NCBI GenBank assembly: GCA_963977105.1
Contig: CAXBNI010000001.1
Span: forward strand, 1,484,107 to 1,548,106
Origin: UBA2705 sp963977105
GTDB lineage: Bacteria; Pseudomonadota; Alphaproteobacteria; Micavibrionales; Micavibrionaceae
Direction of reading: 5' to 3'
DNA length: 64,000 nt
In this document: positions 25,610 to 33,477 of the stretch, piece by piece
Numbering within the stretch: the first letter of the stretch is position 1
Layout: every line of letters begins with the position of its first letter
Made by a program: the position numbers and the translations under genes
The notes under the pieces: model-generated
The model's input: only the letters and a program-made list of their open reading frames with translations
The model's database searches: none
Told to the model about the DNA's origin: nothing

Positions 25610-26638
25610 ATGCATAAAAAAGACGTCATAGATTTAATCAACGCAAACGATCATCTTTCCCCCGAATACGGATCACAGCTCACCAATCACTTGCCAATGG
25701 CCATTTACGCTTTGCACCAAATTGGCGCATCAAAGCAGCAAATCACAGACTTTGCCAAAGACCACATCAAGGCGCGCAGACTTCGCCCCCTTCCTGCTAA
25801 AAACAGCATTGTTTTTACAGAGGCGAATTATAAAAACTCTCTCGGTCAACACGATCATTATGCCGCGCATACACAATATTTCACGCAGCAGGTTAAAGAT
25901 AACGGCCTAGATGCAACATTAAAAACCCACCTTGCGCCACTTATGTCTGGTGTCTGTGGCGCAGCTTTTCACGGCTTGCTACGGACATCATATGGCATCA
26001 TGTCCAAAAATGAGCCTGAGGCTATCCAGGGCCTTGCGTACTGGGCCGACACATATAAAGAAATAACGCCGCAGCCCGCGCAGCTTGCCACAAACGGGGC
26101 AAGCCTTAAAACCCTGTTCGATAAAGCACGTAAGCTGCATCAAGAAGGTCACTGGGATCATATTAAAGCTGGCGCGCCGAATATATATTCAAAAATTAAA
26201 CGGGTCGCCGACCAGTCAGTGTTTCAGGACCTCATCACCCAGAGCCCCCTATCAAGCGCAATATGCCTGGATGATTTTCGTGATGCTGCCTTATATTTGT
26301 ATGAAAGCCAGCCGAACTTCACGAGCCTGCACTGCCTAACTGCGGTTCACAGCCTGCGCCACATATATAATAAAGCTGCCGCGCCAGAACGCTTAAACGC
26401 AGAAATGGGCAGCGCATTAATCGCCGCTTACCTTTCTATCGGCGCGCCAAAAGTTCATTGGGCCGATAGCGCGGCACCAATTGACCTTGACGCGTTAAAA
26501 GGCGACTGGGAAAAACTGCGCAATTCATCAAACGATCACGCAATAAAGCTCGCCTATAGTGCATTAGAAGAATATAGAGATACTGGAAAAGACGCTTATT
26601 TGCACATTATTAAAAACATGGTGCAGCCGCGCCCTTAA
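25610..26638 (+). CDS. Questin oxidase-like protein
   Basis: The 342-aa protein fits the questin oxidase-like family (cofactor-poor Baeyer-Villiger-type enzymes named from fungal geodin synthesis, with many uncharacterised bacterial members). Visible family features are LPMAIYALHQIGAS near residue 29, a segment around LGQHDHYAAHTQYFTQQVKDNG, LMSGVCGAAFHGLLRTSYGI near 125-145, and later HCLTAVHSLR with more conserved histidines. It has no signal peptide. GGGAAGG precedes the ATG. The native substrate cannot be told from sequence. It stands alone on the plus strand, convergent with pdxY. Confidence 0.75.
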   Translation: MHKKDVIDLINANDHLSPEYGSQLTNHLPMAIYALHQIGASKQQITDFAKDHIKARRLRPLPAKNSIVFTEANYKNSLGQHDHYAAHTQYFTQQVKDNGLDATLKTHLAPLMSGVCGAAFHGLLRTSYGIMSKNEPEAIQGLAYWADTYKEITPQPAQLATNGASLKTLFDKARKLHQEGHWDHIKAGAPNIYSKIKRVADQSVFQDLITQSPLSSAICLDDFRDAALYLYESQPNFTSLHCLTAVHSLRHIYNKAAAPERLNAEMGSALIAAYLSIGAPKVHWADSAAPIDLDALKGDWEKLRNSSNDHAIKLAYSALEEYRDTGKDAYLHIIKNMVQPRP

Positions 26639-26647
26639 ACCACAGAC

Positions 26648-27523
26648 TCATAATGCCGTGCAAAGCCTGCGCAGCTCATAGGATGCGGATGGCGCAGTAA
26701 AAGCCGATTGCGCCTTAATCAAGTGTAACTCGCGGCGACCAGCCTGCTGCGTGACCTCAAATATATCCACCAAAGCGGCCGCCGTTAATGCCAAGGCGTC
26801 TTGCAAAGTCTTACCACTCAGCATATGCCCCAATAACGTTGCCGCCGTCACATCTCCTGCGCCATTAGGCATAGGGTCAAGGGCTAAGCGAGGTGTAATT
26901 ACTTGGTAAACACCGCTTTCTGCTTCAGACACCAACATGGAGATTTGCTCTGGCGGTAAACTTGGTGGTTGATAAGACGTCATCACCACGCGCCTTGCCC
27001 CTGCCTTGTGCAGCCGCGTTAACGCTTCAAGCGCATCGCCATCGTCGTTGATCTCCATATTCGCCAAATATGATGCTTCAAATTGGTTCGGGACGATTAA
27101 GTCAGCCTCTTTTAATGCAGCATTACGGAAAAAGGGTGGTATGGTCTGCTCATCAACAAAAAAACCGCGGCCAACATCTCCCATCACAGGGTCACAGCAA
27201 TATAGACATTTTGGGTTTTCTGCACGGATTTGCTCCAATGTCTCCATCACCAAATGGCCTAATGCCTGGTCGCCAATATAGCCCGTTAACACCGCATCAA
27301 TTTGAGAGAACAAGCCCTGCGCCTTTAAACCAGAAACAAGGGTTGAAAGCTCATCCAAAGTAAAAACACGTCCTGTGAATGCGCCGTAACCTGGGTGGTT
27401 GGAAAAACCAACGGTGTTTAATTCAATGACCTCATGACCAAGCGCATGCAAAGGAATCATCGCGGCGCGATTCCCGACATAACCATAGGCGACATGTGAT
27501 TGGACTGATAAAACAAGGCTCAT
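26648..27523 (-). CDS. pdxY: Pyridoxal kinase
   Basis: This enzyme phosphorylates pyridoxal to pyridoxal 5'-phosphate in vitamin B6 salvage. The 291-aa sequence opens VLSVQSHVAYGYVGNRAA, continues with LNTVGFSNHPGYG and LTGYIGDQALG, has YCCDPVMGDVGRGFFV, VPNQFEASYL, and the ribokinase-fold catalytic motif PNGAGDVTAATLLG. These match PdxY-type kinases rather than the bifunctional ThiD/PdxK. Length agrees with the family. It is a single gene, convergent with the questin-oxidase-like gene ten bases away and divergent from nrdB. Confidence 0.95.
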   Translation of the reverse strand: MSLVLSVQSHVAYGYVGNRAAMIPLHALGHEVIELNTVGFSNHPGYGAFTGRVFTLDELSTLVSGLKAQGLFSQIDAVLTGYIGDQALGHLVMETLEQIRAENPKCLYCCDPVMGDVGRGFFVDEQTIPPFFRNAALKEADLIVPNQFEASYLANMEINDDGDALEALTRLHKAGARRVVMTSYQPPSLPPEQISMLVSEAESGVYQVITPRLALDPMPNGAGDVTAATLLGHMLSGKTLQDALALTAAALVDIFEVTQQAGRRELHLIKAQSAFTAPSASYELRRLCTAL

Positions 27524-27611
27524 GAAGCATAATCTATGACAAGTATAACGAAATAGCTATATTAAACATTGCCATAGCAGCCAAAAAAAACCTTGAGCAA
27601 AAAGCAAAGAT

Positions 27612-27682
27612 AATCAATATATGGTATTCACAATAGCGGCCAAATACCATATATTGATTACAGGCTATTATTGGCCTGTAAT
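27612..27682 (+). promoter_or_regulatory. nrdB promoter with paired NrdR-type boxes
   Basis: An 18-bp perfect inverted repeat (27611-27628 and 27643-27660) contains CAATATATGG (27615-27624) and CCATATATTG (27647-27656). Each matches nine of ten positions of the NrdR-box core CWATATATWG. The box centres are 32 bp apart, with 16 bp between the 16-bp boxes, the spacing known for NrdR pairs. A possible promoter overlaps the second box: TTGATT at 27654-27659, 17 bases, then TGTAAT at 27677-27682. Further small inverted repeats follow (27681-27700 and 27711-27726) in the presumed leader. NrdR would repress nrdB when dATP is plentiful. Confidence 0.7.
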
Positions 27683-27799
27683 ATTCAATCCAGTGAATAT
27701 ATGTGGAGAAGAGTCTAAAAAGACTCGGATTCTGAAACCACGCTCTTATATTGATTGGTAATCATTAAAATTTATGCGTCCTTAAGGAGTATGCCGCCC

Positions 27800-28843
27800 A
27801 TGTCAGATAATGTTGCCGTTAAAGCCGATGTCATTTCAGATGATGTTAGAGAATCAAGAAGTCAGCTTTTGCAAGAACGCCACGTTTATAAGCCGTTTTT
27901 ATATCCTTGGTGTTATGAAGCTTGGTTAACGCAGCAGCGCCTACACTGGCTGCCGGAAGAAGTGCCTATGGCGGGAGATATCCGCGACTGGAAGCAAAAG
28001 CTTACTCCATCAGAAATAAACCTTCTAACACAGATTTTCCGTTTCTTCACACAAGCTGATGTTGAAGTGAATAACTGTTACATGAAGCATTACTCGCAAG
28101 TCTTCGGCCCTGTTGAAGTCCAAATGATGTTAGCGGCGTTTTCAAACATTGAAACCGTCCATATTGCGGCCTATTCACACCTTCTTGATACGCTTGGTAT
28201 GCCAGAATCTGAATATCAAGCTTTCCTTAAATATAAGGAAATGAAAGACAAGTTTGACGACTTACAAAGCGCATCAATGACATCACGCCGCGACATTGCA
28301 AAAACAATGGCAATGTTCGGTGCGTTCACAGAAGGCCTCGCGCTTTTTGCATCTTTCGCGATTTTGATGAACTTCCCACGCTTCAACAAAATGAAGGGCA
28401 TGGGTCAAATTATTACATGGTCAGTCCGTGATGAAACATTGCATTGCCTATCTATGATTCGCCTGTTCAATGCGTTCATCCAAGAAAACCCAGACATTTG
28501 GGATGATGAGCTGCGCGCTGAGATTCTTGAATGCTGTAAAACTACCGTTAATCATGAAGATGCGTTTATCGACCTTTGTTTTGAAATGGGTGAAATTGAA
28601 GGCCTGAAGCCTGAAGATGTTAAACTTTACATTCGCTGGATCGGCGATCGCCGCCTACAGCAGCTCAACATGGAGCCTATCTACCACATCAAAAAGAACC
28701 CGCTGCCATGGATGGACGAAATGCTAAACGGCGCAGAACACACGAACTTCTTTGAAAACCGTTCAACAGAATACTCGCGCGCGTCAACCGAAGGCGTTTG
28801 GGAAGATGTGTTCTCAGAAGAAACATTTGGCGATGCGGCTTAG
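27800..28843 (+). CDS. nrdB: Ribonucleoside-diphosphate reductase beta subunit (class Ia)
   Basis: NrdB carries the diiron-tyrosyl radical used by NrdA to make deoxyribonucleotides. Ligand motifs are visible: VEVNNCY for the first acidic ligand, NIETVHIAAYSHLLD giving E-x-x-H with the radical Tyr three residues after Ala-Ala, FTEGLALFASF, and SVRDETLHCLSMI for the second E-x-x-H. The start at 27800 (MSDNVAVK) has AAGGAG ten bases upstream; an ATG at 27791 is too close to that site, and the upstream open frame to 27755 has none. This gives 347 aa. The nrdA partner is not in the window. Regulation is by the upstream NrdR-type boxes. Confidence 0.96.
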   Translation: MSDNVAVKADVISDDVRESRSQLLQERHVYKPFLYPWCYEAWLTQQRLHWLPEEVPMAGDIRDWKQKLTPSEINLLTQIFRFFTQADVEVNNCYMKHYSQVFGPVEVQMMLAAFSNIETVHIAAYSHLLDTLGMPESEYQAFLKYKEMKDKFDDLQSASMTSRRDIAKTMAMFGAFTEGLALFASFAILMNFPRFNKMKGMGQIITWSVRDETLHCLSMIRLFNAFIQENPDIWDDELRAEILECCKTTVNHEDAFIDLCFEMGEIEGLKPEDVKLYIRWIGDRRLQQLNMEPIYHIKKNPLPWMDEMLNGAEHTNFFENRSTEYSRASTEGVWEDVFSEETFGDAA

Positions 28844-28863
28844 GCCACAACCATAATTTGATA

Positions 28864-28894
28864 AAAAGCCGCGATGCCTCTCGTGGCTTTTTTT
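28864..28894 (+). terminator. Rho-independent terminator after nrdB
   Basis: AAAAGCCGCGA and TCGTGGCTTTT pair over 11 bp with one G-U pair around a 6-base loop, followed by further T residues (GGCTTTTTTTA). It lies 21 bases after the nrdB stop. Confidence 0.9.
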
Positions 28895-28967
28895 ATTGAC
28901 TCCGACCCTTTGTTATGGTTAATAAATGGCACGCATATGAAAAACAAACACGATCAAGGTGAAACTG

Positions 28968-29357
28968 ATGACTGACGATGCCAACTATAGCGAGGCCGTG
29001 GCCTATTTCAACCGCAGCGGAAAAAGCTCAGCTGACGGCATATCCTATGCGTATGATAGTAATAAAAACGTCCTCATCCAGCACCATAAAAACATTCAAG
29101 CCATGGGCGGGCCTGCGGGGTTTGGCCTAGTTGGCGGTATGATTTCAGGGACGTTTATGGCCAACAGCATCCACAATGCCTTTACCGCACCAACGGAAGA
29201 AGCACGTAACGATGCAGCACCTGATGTTAGCGTTGGCCTTTCACTATTTTTTGCATTCTTTTATTTTGGCGCAGCTGGCGCAGCAAAGAGAACAATAAAA
29301 GCCGTTGACCGCGAAGTCGCGCACAATAAACGTGATCCACAATCACCCATAATGTAA
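28968..29357 (+). CDS. Small membrane protein of unknown function, first of a paralogue pair
   Basis: The 129-aa product from ATG 28968 (MTDDANYSEA) has AAGGTG seven bases upstream; a GTG at 28959 would lie inside that site. The N-terminal 35 residues (EAVAYFNRSGKSS...ISYAYDS-x-KNVLIQHHKN) match those of the next gene (SAIAYFNQNASCS...LHYTYDS-x-ENVLIKHYKN). Then come two hydrophobic segments (GFGLVGGMISGTFMAN and VGLSLFFAFFYFGAAGA) and a charged tail. No family is recognised. The conserved soluble head with membrane segments suggests an inner-membrane protein. Confidence 0.65.
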   Translation: MTDDANYSEAVAYFNRSGKSSADGISYAYDSNKNVLIQHHKNIQAMGGPAGFGLVGGMISGTFMANSIHNAFTAPTEEARNDAAPDVSVGLSLFFAFFYFGAAGAAKRTIKAVDREVAHNKRDPQSPIM

Positions 29358-29382
29358 ATAAAACAAACAGGAAGCGCACGCC

Positions 29383-29757
29383 ATGACGCAATCATATGAT
29401 TCCGCAATCGCCTATTTCAATCAAAATGCATCTTGTAGCATGGATGACTTACATTACACCTATGATAGCGAAGAAAATGTACTCATTAAACATTACAAGA
29501 ATGCCGCAAAGGAAGAGGACGAAGCCAAAAGCAGCGCCGCCTATCTGGGCATCGCGACATTATTCGCAGCAAGCAGCAGCTATGAAGCGATCCAGAAAGA
29601 CGACTGGGCAGCACACGGCCCTGATTGGAGCCTTGCTTTCATGGCGGTTTATGCCTGTAGCGCGCTTATGCATCTAAGCAGCCATAAAAGCACCGTAAAG
29701 ACTGTGAAATGTAACGTGGAAACCGATAGACAACGCCAAGACACGCCGATATTATAG
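29383..29757 (+). CDS. Small membrane protein of unknown function, second of a paralogue pair
   Basis: The 124-aa product shares its N-terminal AYFN-...-YDSEENVLIKHYKN head with the preceding gene. It also has the same topology, with two hydrophobic stretches (SSAAYLGIATLFAASSS and LAFMAVYACSALMHL) and a closing S/T-P-I-L/M end. AGGAAG lies upstream of the ATG, and the spacing of 25 bases from the previous stop suggests one transcript. The function is unknown. The two proteins could form a heteromer, but nothing in the sequence proves it. Confidence 0.65.
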   Translation: MTQSYDSAIAYFNQNASCSMDDLHYTYDSEENVLIKHYKNAAKEEDEAKSSAAYLGIATLFAASSSYEAIQKDDWAAHGPDWSLAFMAVYACSALMHLSSHKSTVKTVKCNVETDRQRQDTPIL

Positions 29758-29794
29758 GCGAGAATTAAAGTATCTAATGTGAAGGAATGCCGTT

Positions 29795-29929
29795 ATGAAG
29801 CCGTTAAAAATTATTATCGCGATTTGCGCATTAAGCTTTTCGCTTTCAGCATGTGGCAATACGATTCATGGCCTTGGTCAAGACATTGAACGCGCCGGCG
29901 AGAAAGTCCAAAGCGCGACAAAGAAATAA
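29795..29929 (+). CDS. Entericidin-like small lipoprotein (44 aa)
   Basis: This short frame reads MKPLKIIIAICALSFSLSAC, then GNTIHGLGQDIERAGEKVQS and ATKK. It has a lipoprotein signal with lipobox LSAC (Cys20) and the entericidin A/B pattern: C-G-N-T at the mature N-terminus followed by G-x-G-x-D-I-x-x-A-G-x-x-I/V. AAGGA is nine bases before the ATG. Entericidins are tiny envelope lipoproteins linked to stress responses in Enterobacteria; many proteobacterial homologues are uncharacterised. It is on the same strand as the preceding pair, 37 bases after it. Confidence 0.85.
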   Translation: MKPLKIIIAICALSFSLSACGNTIHGLGQDIERAGEKVQSATKK

Positions 29930-29954
29930 AAAAATCCATTGAACATCATACAAC

Positions 29955-29984
29955 AAGCCGCGCCCAATAAAGCGTGGCTTTTAT
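29955..29984 (+). terminator. Hairpin terminator after the entericidin-like gene
   Basis: AAGCCGCGC (29955-29963) pairs with GCGTGGCTT (29972-29980) over nine bases with one G-U pair, followed by a short TTAT run. The T tract is weak, so termination may be partial. It lies between convergent genes. Confidence 0.6.
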
Positions 29985-30003
29985 ATGACGCGAAGCCAAG
30001 GCT

Positions 30004-31119
30004 TCACCAGCCAGTAAGATCTTTTATTTTACCTGAGGAGGCTACTTTGACGCGACGCGCTGAGGTATCCCGATATATATCATCATCAAAATAATACATA
30101 CCCCGTTGCGGCATATTTAAATGATCCGCCGCAAATGCTCTGACCGCTGCGGTAAACAATTCACTGCTCAGGCCATAAACTTTTCCTGCTCTCAGCAGCT
30201 CAGATTGCTCGTTAACTTCATAGCCCCCGCGAAAAGCTTTCGTCATATAATAATTAAAACAGTCACTTAAACCACAAGATAGTGCGCCGTTCTTTTCAAC
30301 TTCCGCTTTACTCCTTAGATGCCTTTTTTCTAATCGGTCATAAGGTTTTAGCAATATACGCGAAAGCGGGTCATTAACCTCAGGGTCATTTTCACTAATC
30401 ATATACGCAATAACCGTACGTGAGCCTATAATATCAGGCACTTTCTCTTCATACATCCCGCCAGATGCCATGCATGACGCCCATGCGCGGTTTGTTGACA
30501 TGCCCTCTAAGTCCTTTTGTCCCCTTGAGAAGACAATGTATTTATTTTGGCCGGTCCGCGTTTCGTCTTGAATAAAACGCTCATAAAGAGAGTGTTTTTT
30601 AAGCAGCTTACCGATTTTGAAACGCTGCTTGCCCGCAGCATCCGCCGCGTAACCTTTTTTGTAGTCTATAATTGTATATTTTTGTCTTGCCAAAACATCC
30701 GCAACCGCAGTCTGTACATTAGAAACTTCATGATCACAATTCATTTTAACGTAGATGCGCTCACGCCCAGCGAAGGTTTTTTCTGCCAATAAAGTGTCTT
30801 TGCGCGCGGCGAATTGTGCATCCATCTTCGTGCGATAATGTTTCCACGGGTCAACCGACAGCAGCGTTTTATACTCCTCGCTCAGCGCATCAAGCGCCGC
30901 AGGATTTTCATAAACCATTGATTTTATTTTCGTCGTGGAGATTTTTTGCCTTAAGCGCGCGCCCATCAGCAAAACGCCCTGCACTTTTTCAACAAACGTC
31001 GCGCGGTTATCAACGTCGTCAGGCACAGATTTATCAGCCTGTCGCGCAATACGGTTTAAAAAACGCTGATGCAGCTGGTCAATGGCCCCCTGTGATATCT
31101 CTTCATATAATTCTGGCAT
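30004..31119 (-). CDS. Unknown-family protein, third of three tandem paralogues
   Basis: The 371-aa protein is soluble, without signal peptide or membrane segment. Shared with the two upstream genes: an N-terminal helical region starting AIDQLHQRFLNRIARQA, a RIYVKM strand, the block IIDYKKGYA-x-D-x-x-GKQ-x-FKIGKLLK (about 150-180), DETRTGQNKYIVFSR, MSTNRAWASCM (about 212-222), and IAYMISENDPEVNDPLSRILLKPYD (about 242-266). The invariant Trp-x-Ser-Cys and the acidic NDPE motif suggest a conserved active or binding site. I do not recognise the family. GGGGAG lies five bases before the ATG. It is last in a four-gene minus-strand run. Confidence 0.7.
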   Translation of the reverse strand: MPELYEEISQGAIDQLHQRFLNRIARQADKSVPDDVDNRATFVEKVQGVLLMGARLRQKISTTKIKSMVYENPAALDALSEEYKTLLSVDPWKHYRTKMDAQFAARKDTLLAEKTFAGRERIYVKMNCDHEVSNVQTAVADVLARQKYTIIDYKKGYAADAAGKQRFKIGKLLKKHSLYERFIQDETRTGQNKYIVFSRGQKDLEGMSTNRAWASCMASGGMYEEKVPDIIGSRTVIAYMISENDPEVNDPLSRILLKPYDRLEKRHLRSKAEVEKNGALSCGLSDCFNYYMTKAFRGGYEVNEQSELLRAGKVYGLSSELFTAAVRAFAADHLNMPQRGMYYFDDDIYRDTSARRVKVASSGKIKDLTGW

Positions 31120-31149
31120 AATAACTCCCCGTTATGCGCTTGTTTTGTT

Positions 31150-32289
31150 TTAAAATCCACGCTGTGGAAACATCTTATCTTCGCCCACATCGTAACGCGA
31201 CGGTAAGCCATCTGCGTAAATTTCACCGTGCAGCATGTAGTGGCCTTCTTCTAATTCATGTAAATGATCATCACAAAACTGATTTACGGCAAGGCGAAAA
31301 TTCTGAGAACCAAGGCCATAGGTTGCCCCCGCAGCAAAGGCAATAGATGAGCTGTGTAGTGGCTCTTCCTTTGCTGTTAAACAAAGCGCAAAATGGTTGA
31401 AATGCTGGCGCATAGAATGAAAAAACGCAGAGCGATATGCTGATTTCTTATTTCTTACCTCTCGGTTATCACAGGGCTTTAACAATAAACGAGCCAGCGG
31501 GTCATTAACTTCAGGGTCATTTGCATTGATAAGGTAAGCAACGAGCGTCATTGACCCCACAATATTCGGCACCCTAGCTTTAAACATACCATCTGCCGCC
31601 ATACATGATGACCAGCCCCGCCCTGTCGACATACGTTCTAAATCTTGCTTGTTACGCGAAATAACGACGTATTTTCCCACTGAGGCACGCGTTTCATCAA
31701 CATTGAACAGCCTCAACAATATGGGATTATCTTTGATTAATTTACCAATTTTAAAGTTTTGTTTGCCTGAGGTATCTGTTGCATAGCCTTTAATGTAGTC
31801 GCAAATTTTATAGCCCCGGCATTCGATATAATCCGCAACGCGACAATACGTGGCGCTCTCCTCGACGGACACAGTCGCCAATTTCAAATAAATCCGTTCA
31901 TCATCACCAAATGTTGCCGCTGCCAATGGCGCTTCTGCGCGTTTATTGAATTTCTTGTTTAGGGCGCGGCGTACATCCCATCGCCAAGGATCTTTTTTTA
32001 TCTGCTTTTTATAGCTGCGGTTTTGTTTTTCAATGCCTTTAATGCCTGTCTCAACAAACTCTTCAAGCTTTTTGGGCGCGATGTCTTCGCGGCAACGCTT
32101 TGCTAAAAGCAACATTTCGTTTACTTTTTCGCCCAGTGCCGCGCGGGCTTGCGCCGAAAAATTATCACTGCACTCTGGCAGTACCTTTTCTGTACGCGCC
32201 GCTATACCATCCATGAATTTTTGATGTAAAACGTCAATTTGCGACGTTGATAAACGTTCATATATTTTTCTTTTGTCCTGCTGTTCCAT
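31150..32289 (-). CDS. Unknown-family protein, second of three tandem paralogues
   Basis: The 379-aa protein has the same order of motifs as its neighbours: QIDVLHQKFMDGIA near the start, RIYLKL, KICDYIKGYA-x-D-x-x-GKQ-x-FKIGKLIK, DETRASVGKYVVISR, MSTGRGWSSCM, and VAYLINANDPEVNDPLARLLLKPCD. Its N-terminal half is rich in Lys and Arg, and the C-terminus differs most, suggesting a variable specificity region. Ribosome site GGGGAG precedes the ATG, as in the other two. The spacing to the next gene is 30 bases. The function is unknown. Confidence 0.7.
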   Translation of the reverse strand: MEQQDKRKIYERLSTSQIDVLHQKFMDGIAARTEKVLPECSDNFSAQARAALGEKVNEMLLLAKRCREDIAPKKLEEFVETGIKGIEKQNRSYKKQIKKDPWRWDVRRALNKKFNKRAEAPLAAATFGDDERIYLKLATVSVEESATYCRVADYIECRGYKICDYIKGYATDTSGKQNFKIGKLIKDNPILLRLFNVDETRASVGKYVVISRNKQDLERMSTGRGWSSCMAADGMFKARVPNIVGSMTLVAYLINANDPEVNDPLARLLLKPCDNREVRNKKSAYRSAFFHSMRQHFNHFALCLTAKEEPLHSSSIAFAAGATYGLGSQNFRLAVNQFCDDHLHELEEGHYMLHGEIYADGLPSRYDVGEDKMFPQRGF

Positions 32290-32317
32290 TTTGCTCCCCT
32301 TTGTTTTTATCTTTTTA

Positions 32318-33451
32318 TTATAATAATGAACTTGGCCCGATATAATCCCGTACGATCCCGTTTTGCGCCTTCACTTTCGGCGGCGCACCATCAGAATAAA
32401 TGTAATCATAATGGTAATATTCTGCGCTATTAGGGCGGTTGAGGTATGTATCCGTAAATTCTTGCACCGCATCTTTAAACACTTTTGTTCCCAAGCCATA
32501 AGAAAAGCCCGGCACAAAAACAATGCTATCTTCTTCCAAGGATTCCTCCGCGTAACTTTTGCCCATAAAGGCACGCTTAAATAATTTTGTTAATACACCT
32601 TCAGGCTCACAAATACCCTCAACACTTTCTCGGCAGTCATAAGGTTTCAACAAAATACGCGATAAAGGGTTGTTAATTTCAGGGTCATTTTCAGAAATTA
32701 AGTAAGCAATGATTGCTTTTGAACCGACTATTGGCGGCACCGCGCGCGCAAAACCTGCCGGTGACAGACATGACCACCATGAACGGCGCGCTGTCATGTT
32801 TTCTAAATCATATTGGCTTCTTGAAAGCACAATATACTTTGCTGTTGATGTGCGCATTTCGTCGTTGATAAACGCTTCGAGCACATAAGAACTGTCTTTG
32901 AGTAACTTACCAATTTTAAAAACCTGCTTACCAGCCTGATCTGTTGCGTAGCCTTTGACATAGTCTTTAATTGTATAGCCTTTTTGCGACAATATCATCG
33001 CCACAGTAGCTTGCACATCTGAGTGGATATTTTGAATATTACCGCTTGTGAGCTTGAGATAGATACGCTGTTTGTCAGCAAAGGTTTTTTCTATCAGCAT
33101 GGCCTCTTCGCGGCCAGCAAAGGCTTTGTTCATTTCTTTGCGGAGTTTTTTCCACGGGTCGGTTTTTAACTCTGTTGTAAGAGAGCGAATATATGCCTTT
33201 AACGCCACACGACCTTCTGCGATTTTCTCTGCTAATTCGGTGGAGCATTTCTTTTTTGCCAAGCGCTCAGATAAAAGCAACGCGTCTTGCGTCAGCGCGA
33301 TAATTGCATCGCGATCCGTAGTGTCTGACGGCACCATATTTTGTGCCTTATTGGCAATTTTTTTCATGAATTTTTGGTGTAGCGCATCTAATGCTTGGTC
33401 TGATACGACCTTAAATGTCTCTCCATCTTTCACTCTGTGGCTTTGTGCCAT
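32318..33451 (-). CDS. Unknown-family protein, first of three tandem paralogues
   Basis: From the start at 33451 (MAQSHRVKDGE) the product is 377 aa. An ATG five codons upstream lacks a ribosome site, while GGGAG lies eight to nine bases before the chosen one. Motifs in order: ALDALHQKFMKKIANKA, RIYLKL, TIKDYVKGYA-x-D-x-x-GKQ-x-FKIGKLLK, DEMRTSTAKYIVLSR, MTARRSWWSCL, and IAYLISENDPEINNPLSRILLKPYD. Here the MSTxRxWxSCM motif is slightly altered, but Arg, Trp, Ser and Cys are kept. No signal or membrane segment is present. Family and function are unknown; secretion by the type IVB system is a guess from genome context only. Confidence 0.7.
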   Translation of the reverse strand: MAQSHRVKDGETFKVVSDQALDALHQKFMKKIANKAQNMVPSDTTDRDAIIALTQDALLLSERLAKKKCSTELAEKIAEGRVALKAYIRSLTTELKTDPWKKLRKEMNKAFAGREEAMLIEKTFADKQRIYLKLTSGNIQNIHSDVQATVAMILSQKGYTIKDYVKGYATDQAGKQVFKIGKLLKDSSYVLEAFINDEMRTSTAKYIVLSRSQYDLENMTARRSWWSCLSPAGFARAVPPIVGSKAIIAYLISENDPEINNPLSRILLKPYDCRESVEGICEPEGVLTKLFKRAFMGKSYAEESLEEDSIVFVPGFSYGLGTKVFKDAVQEFTDTYLNRPNSAEYYHYDYIYSDGAPPKVKAQNGIVRDYIGPSSLL

Positions 33452-33477
33452 TCTTATCTCTCCCATTTAGGCTTAAC

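Noticed and set aside
29955..29984. Hairpin considered as a bidirectional terminator also serving the paralogue run at 30004
   Set aside because: The minus-strand side lacks a proper T tract, so only the plus-strand use was kept, and that with reduced confidence.
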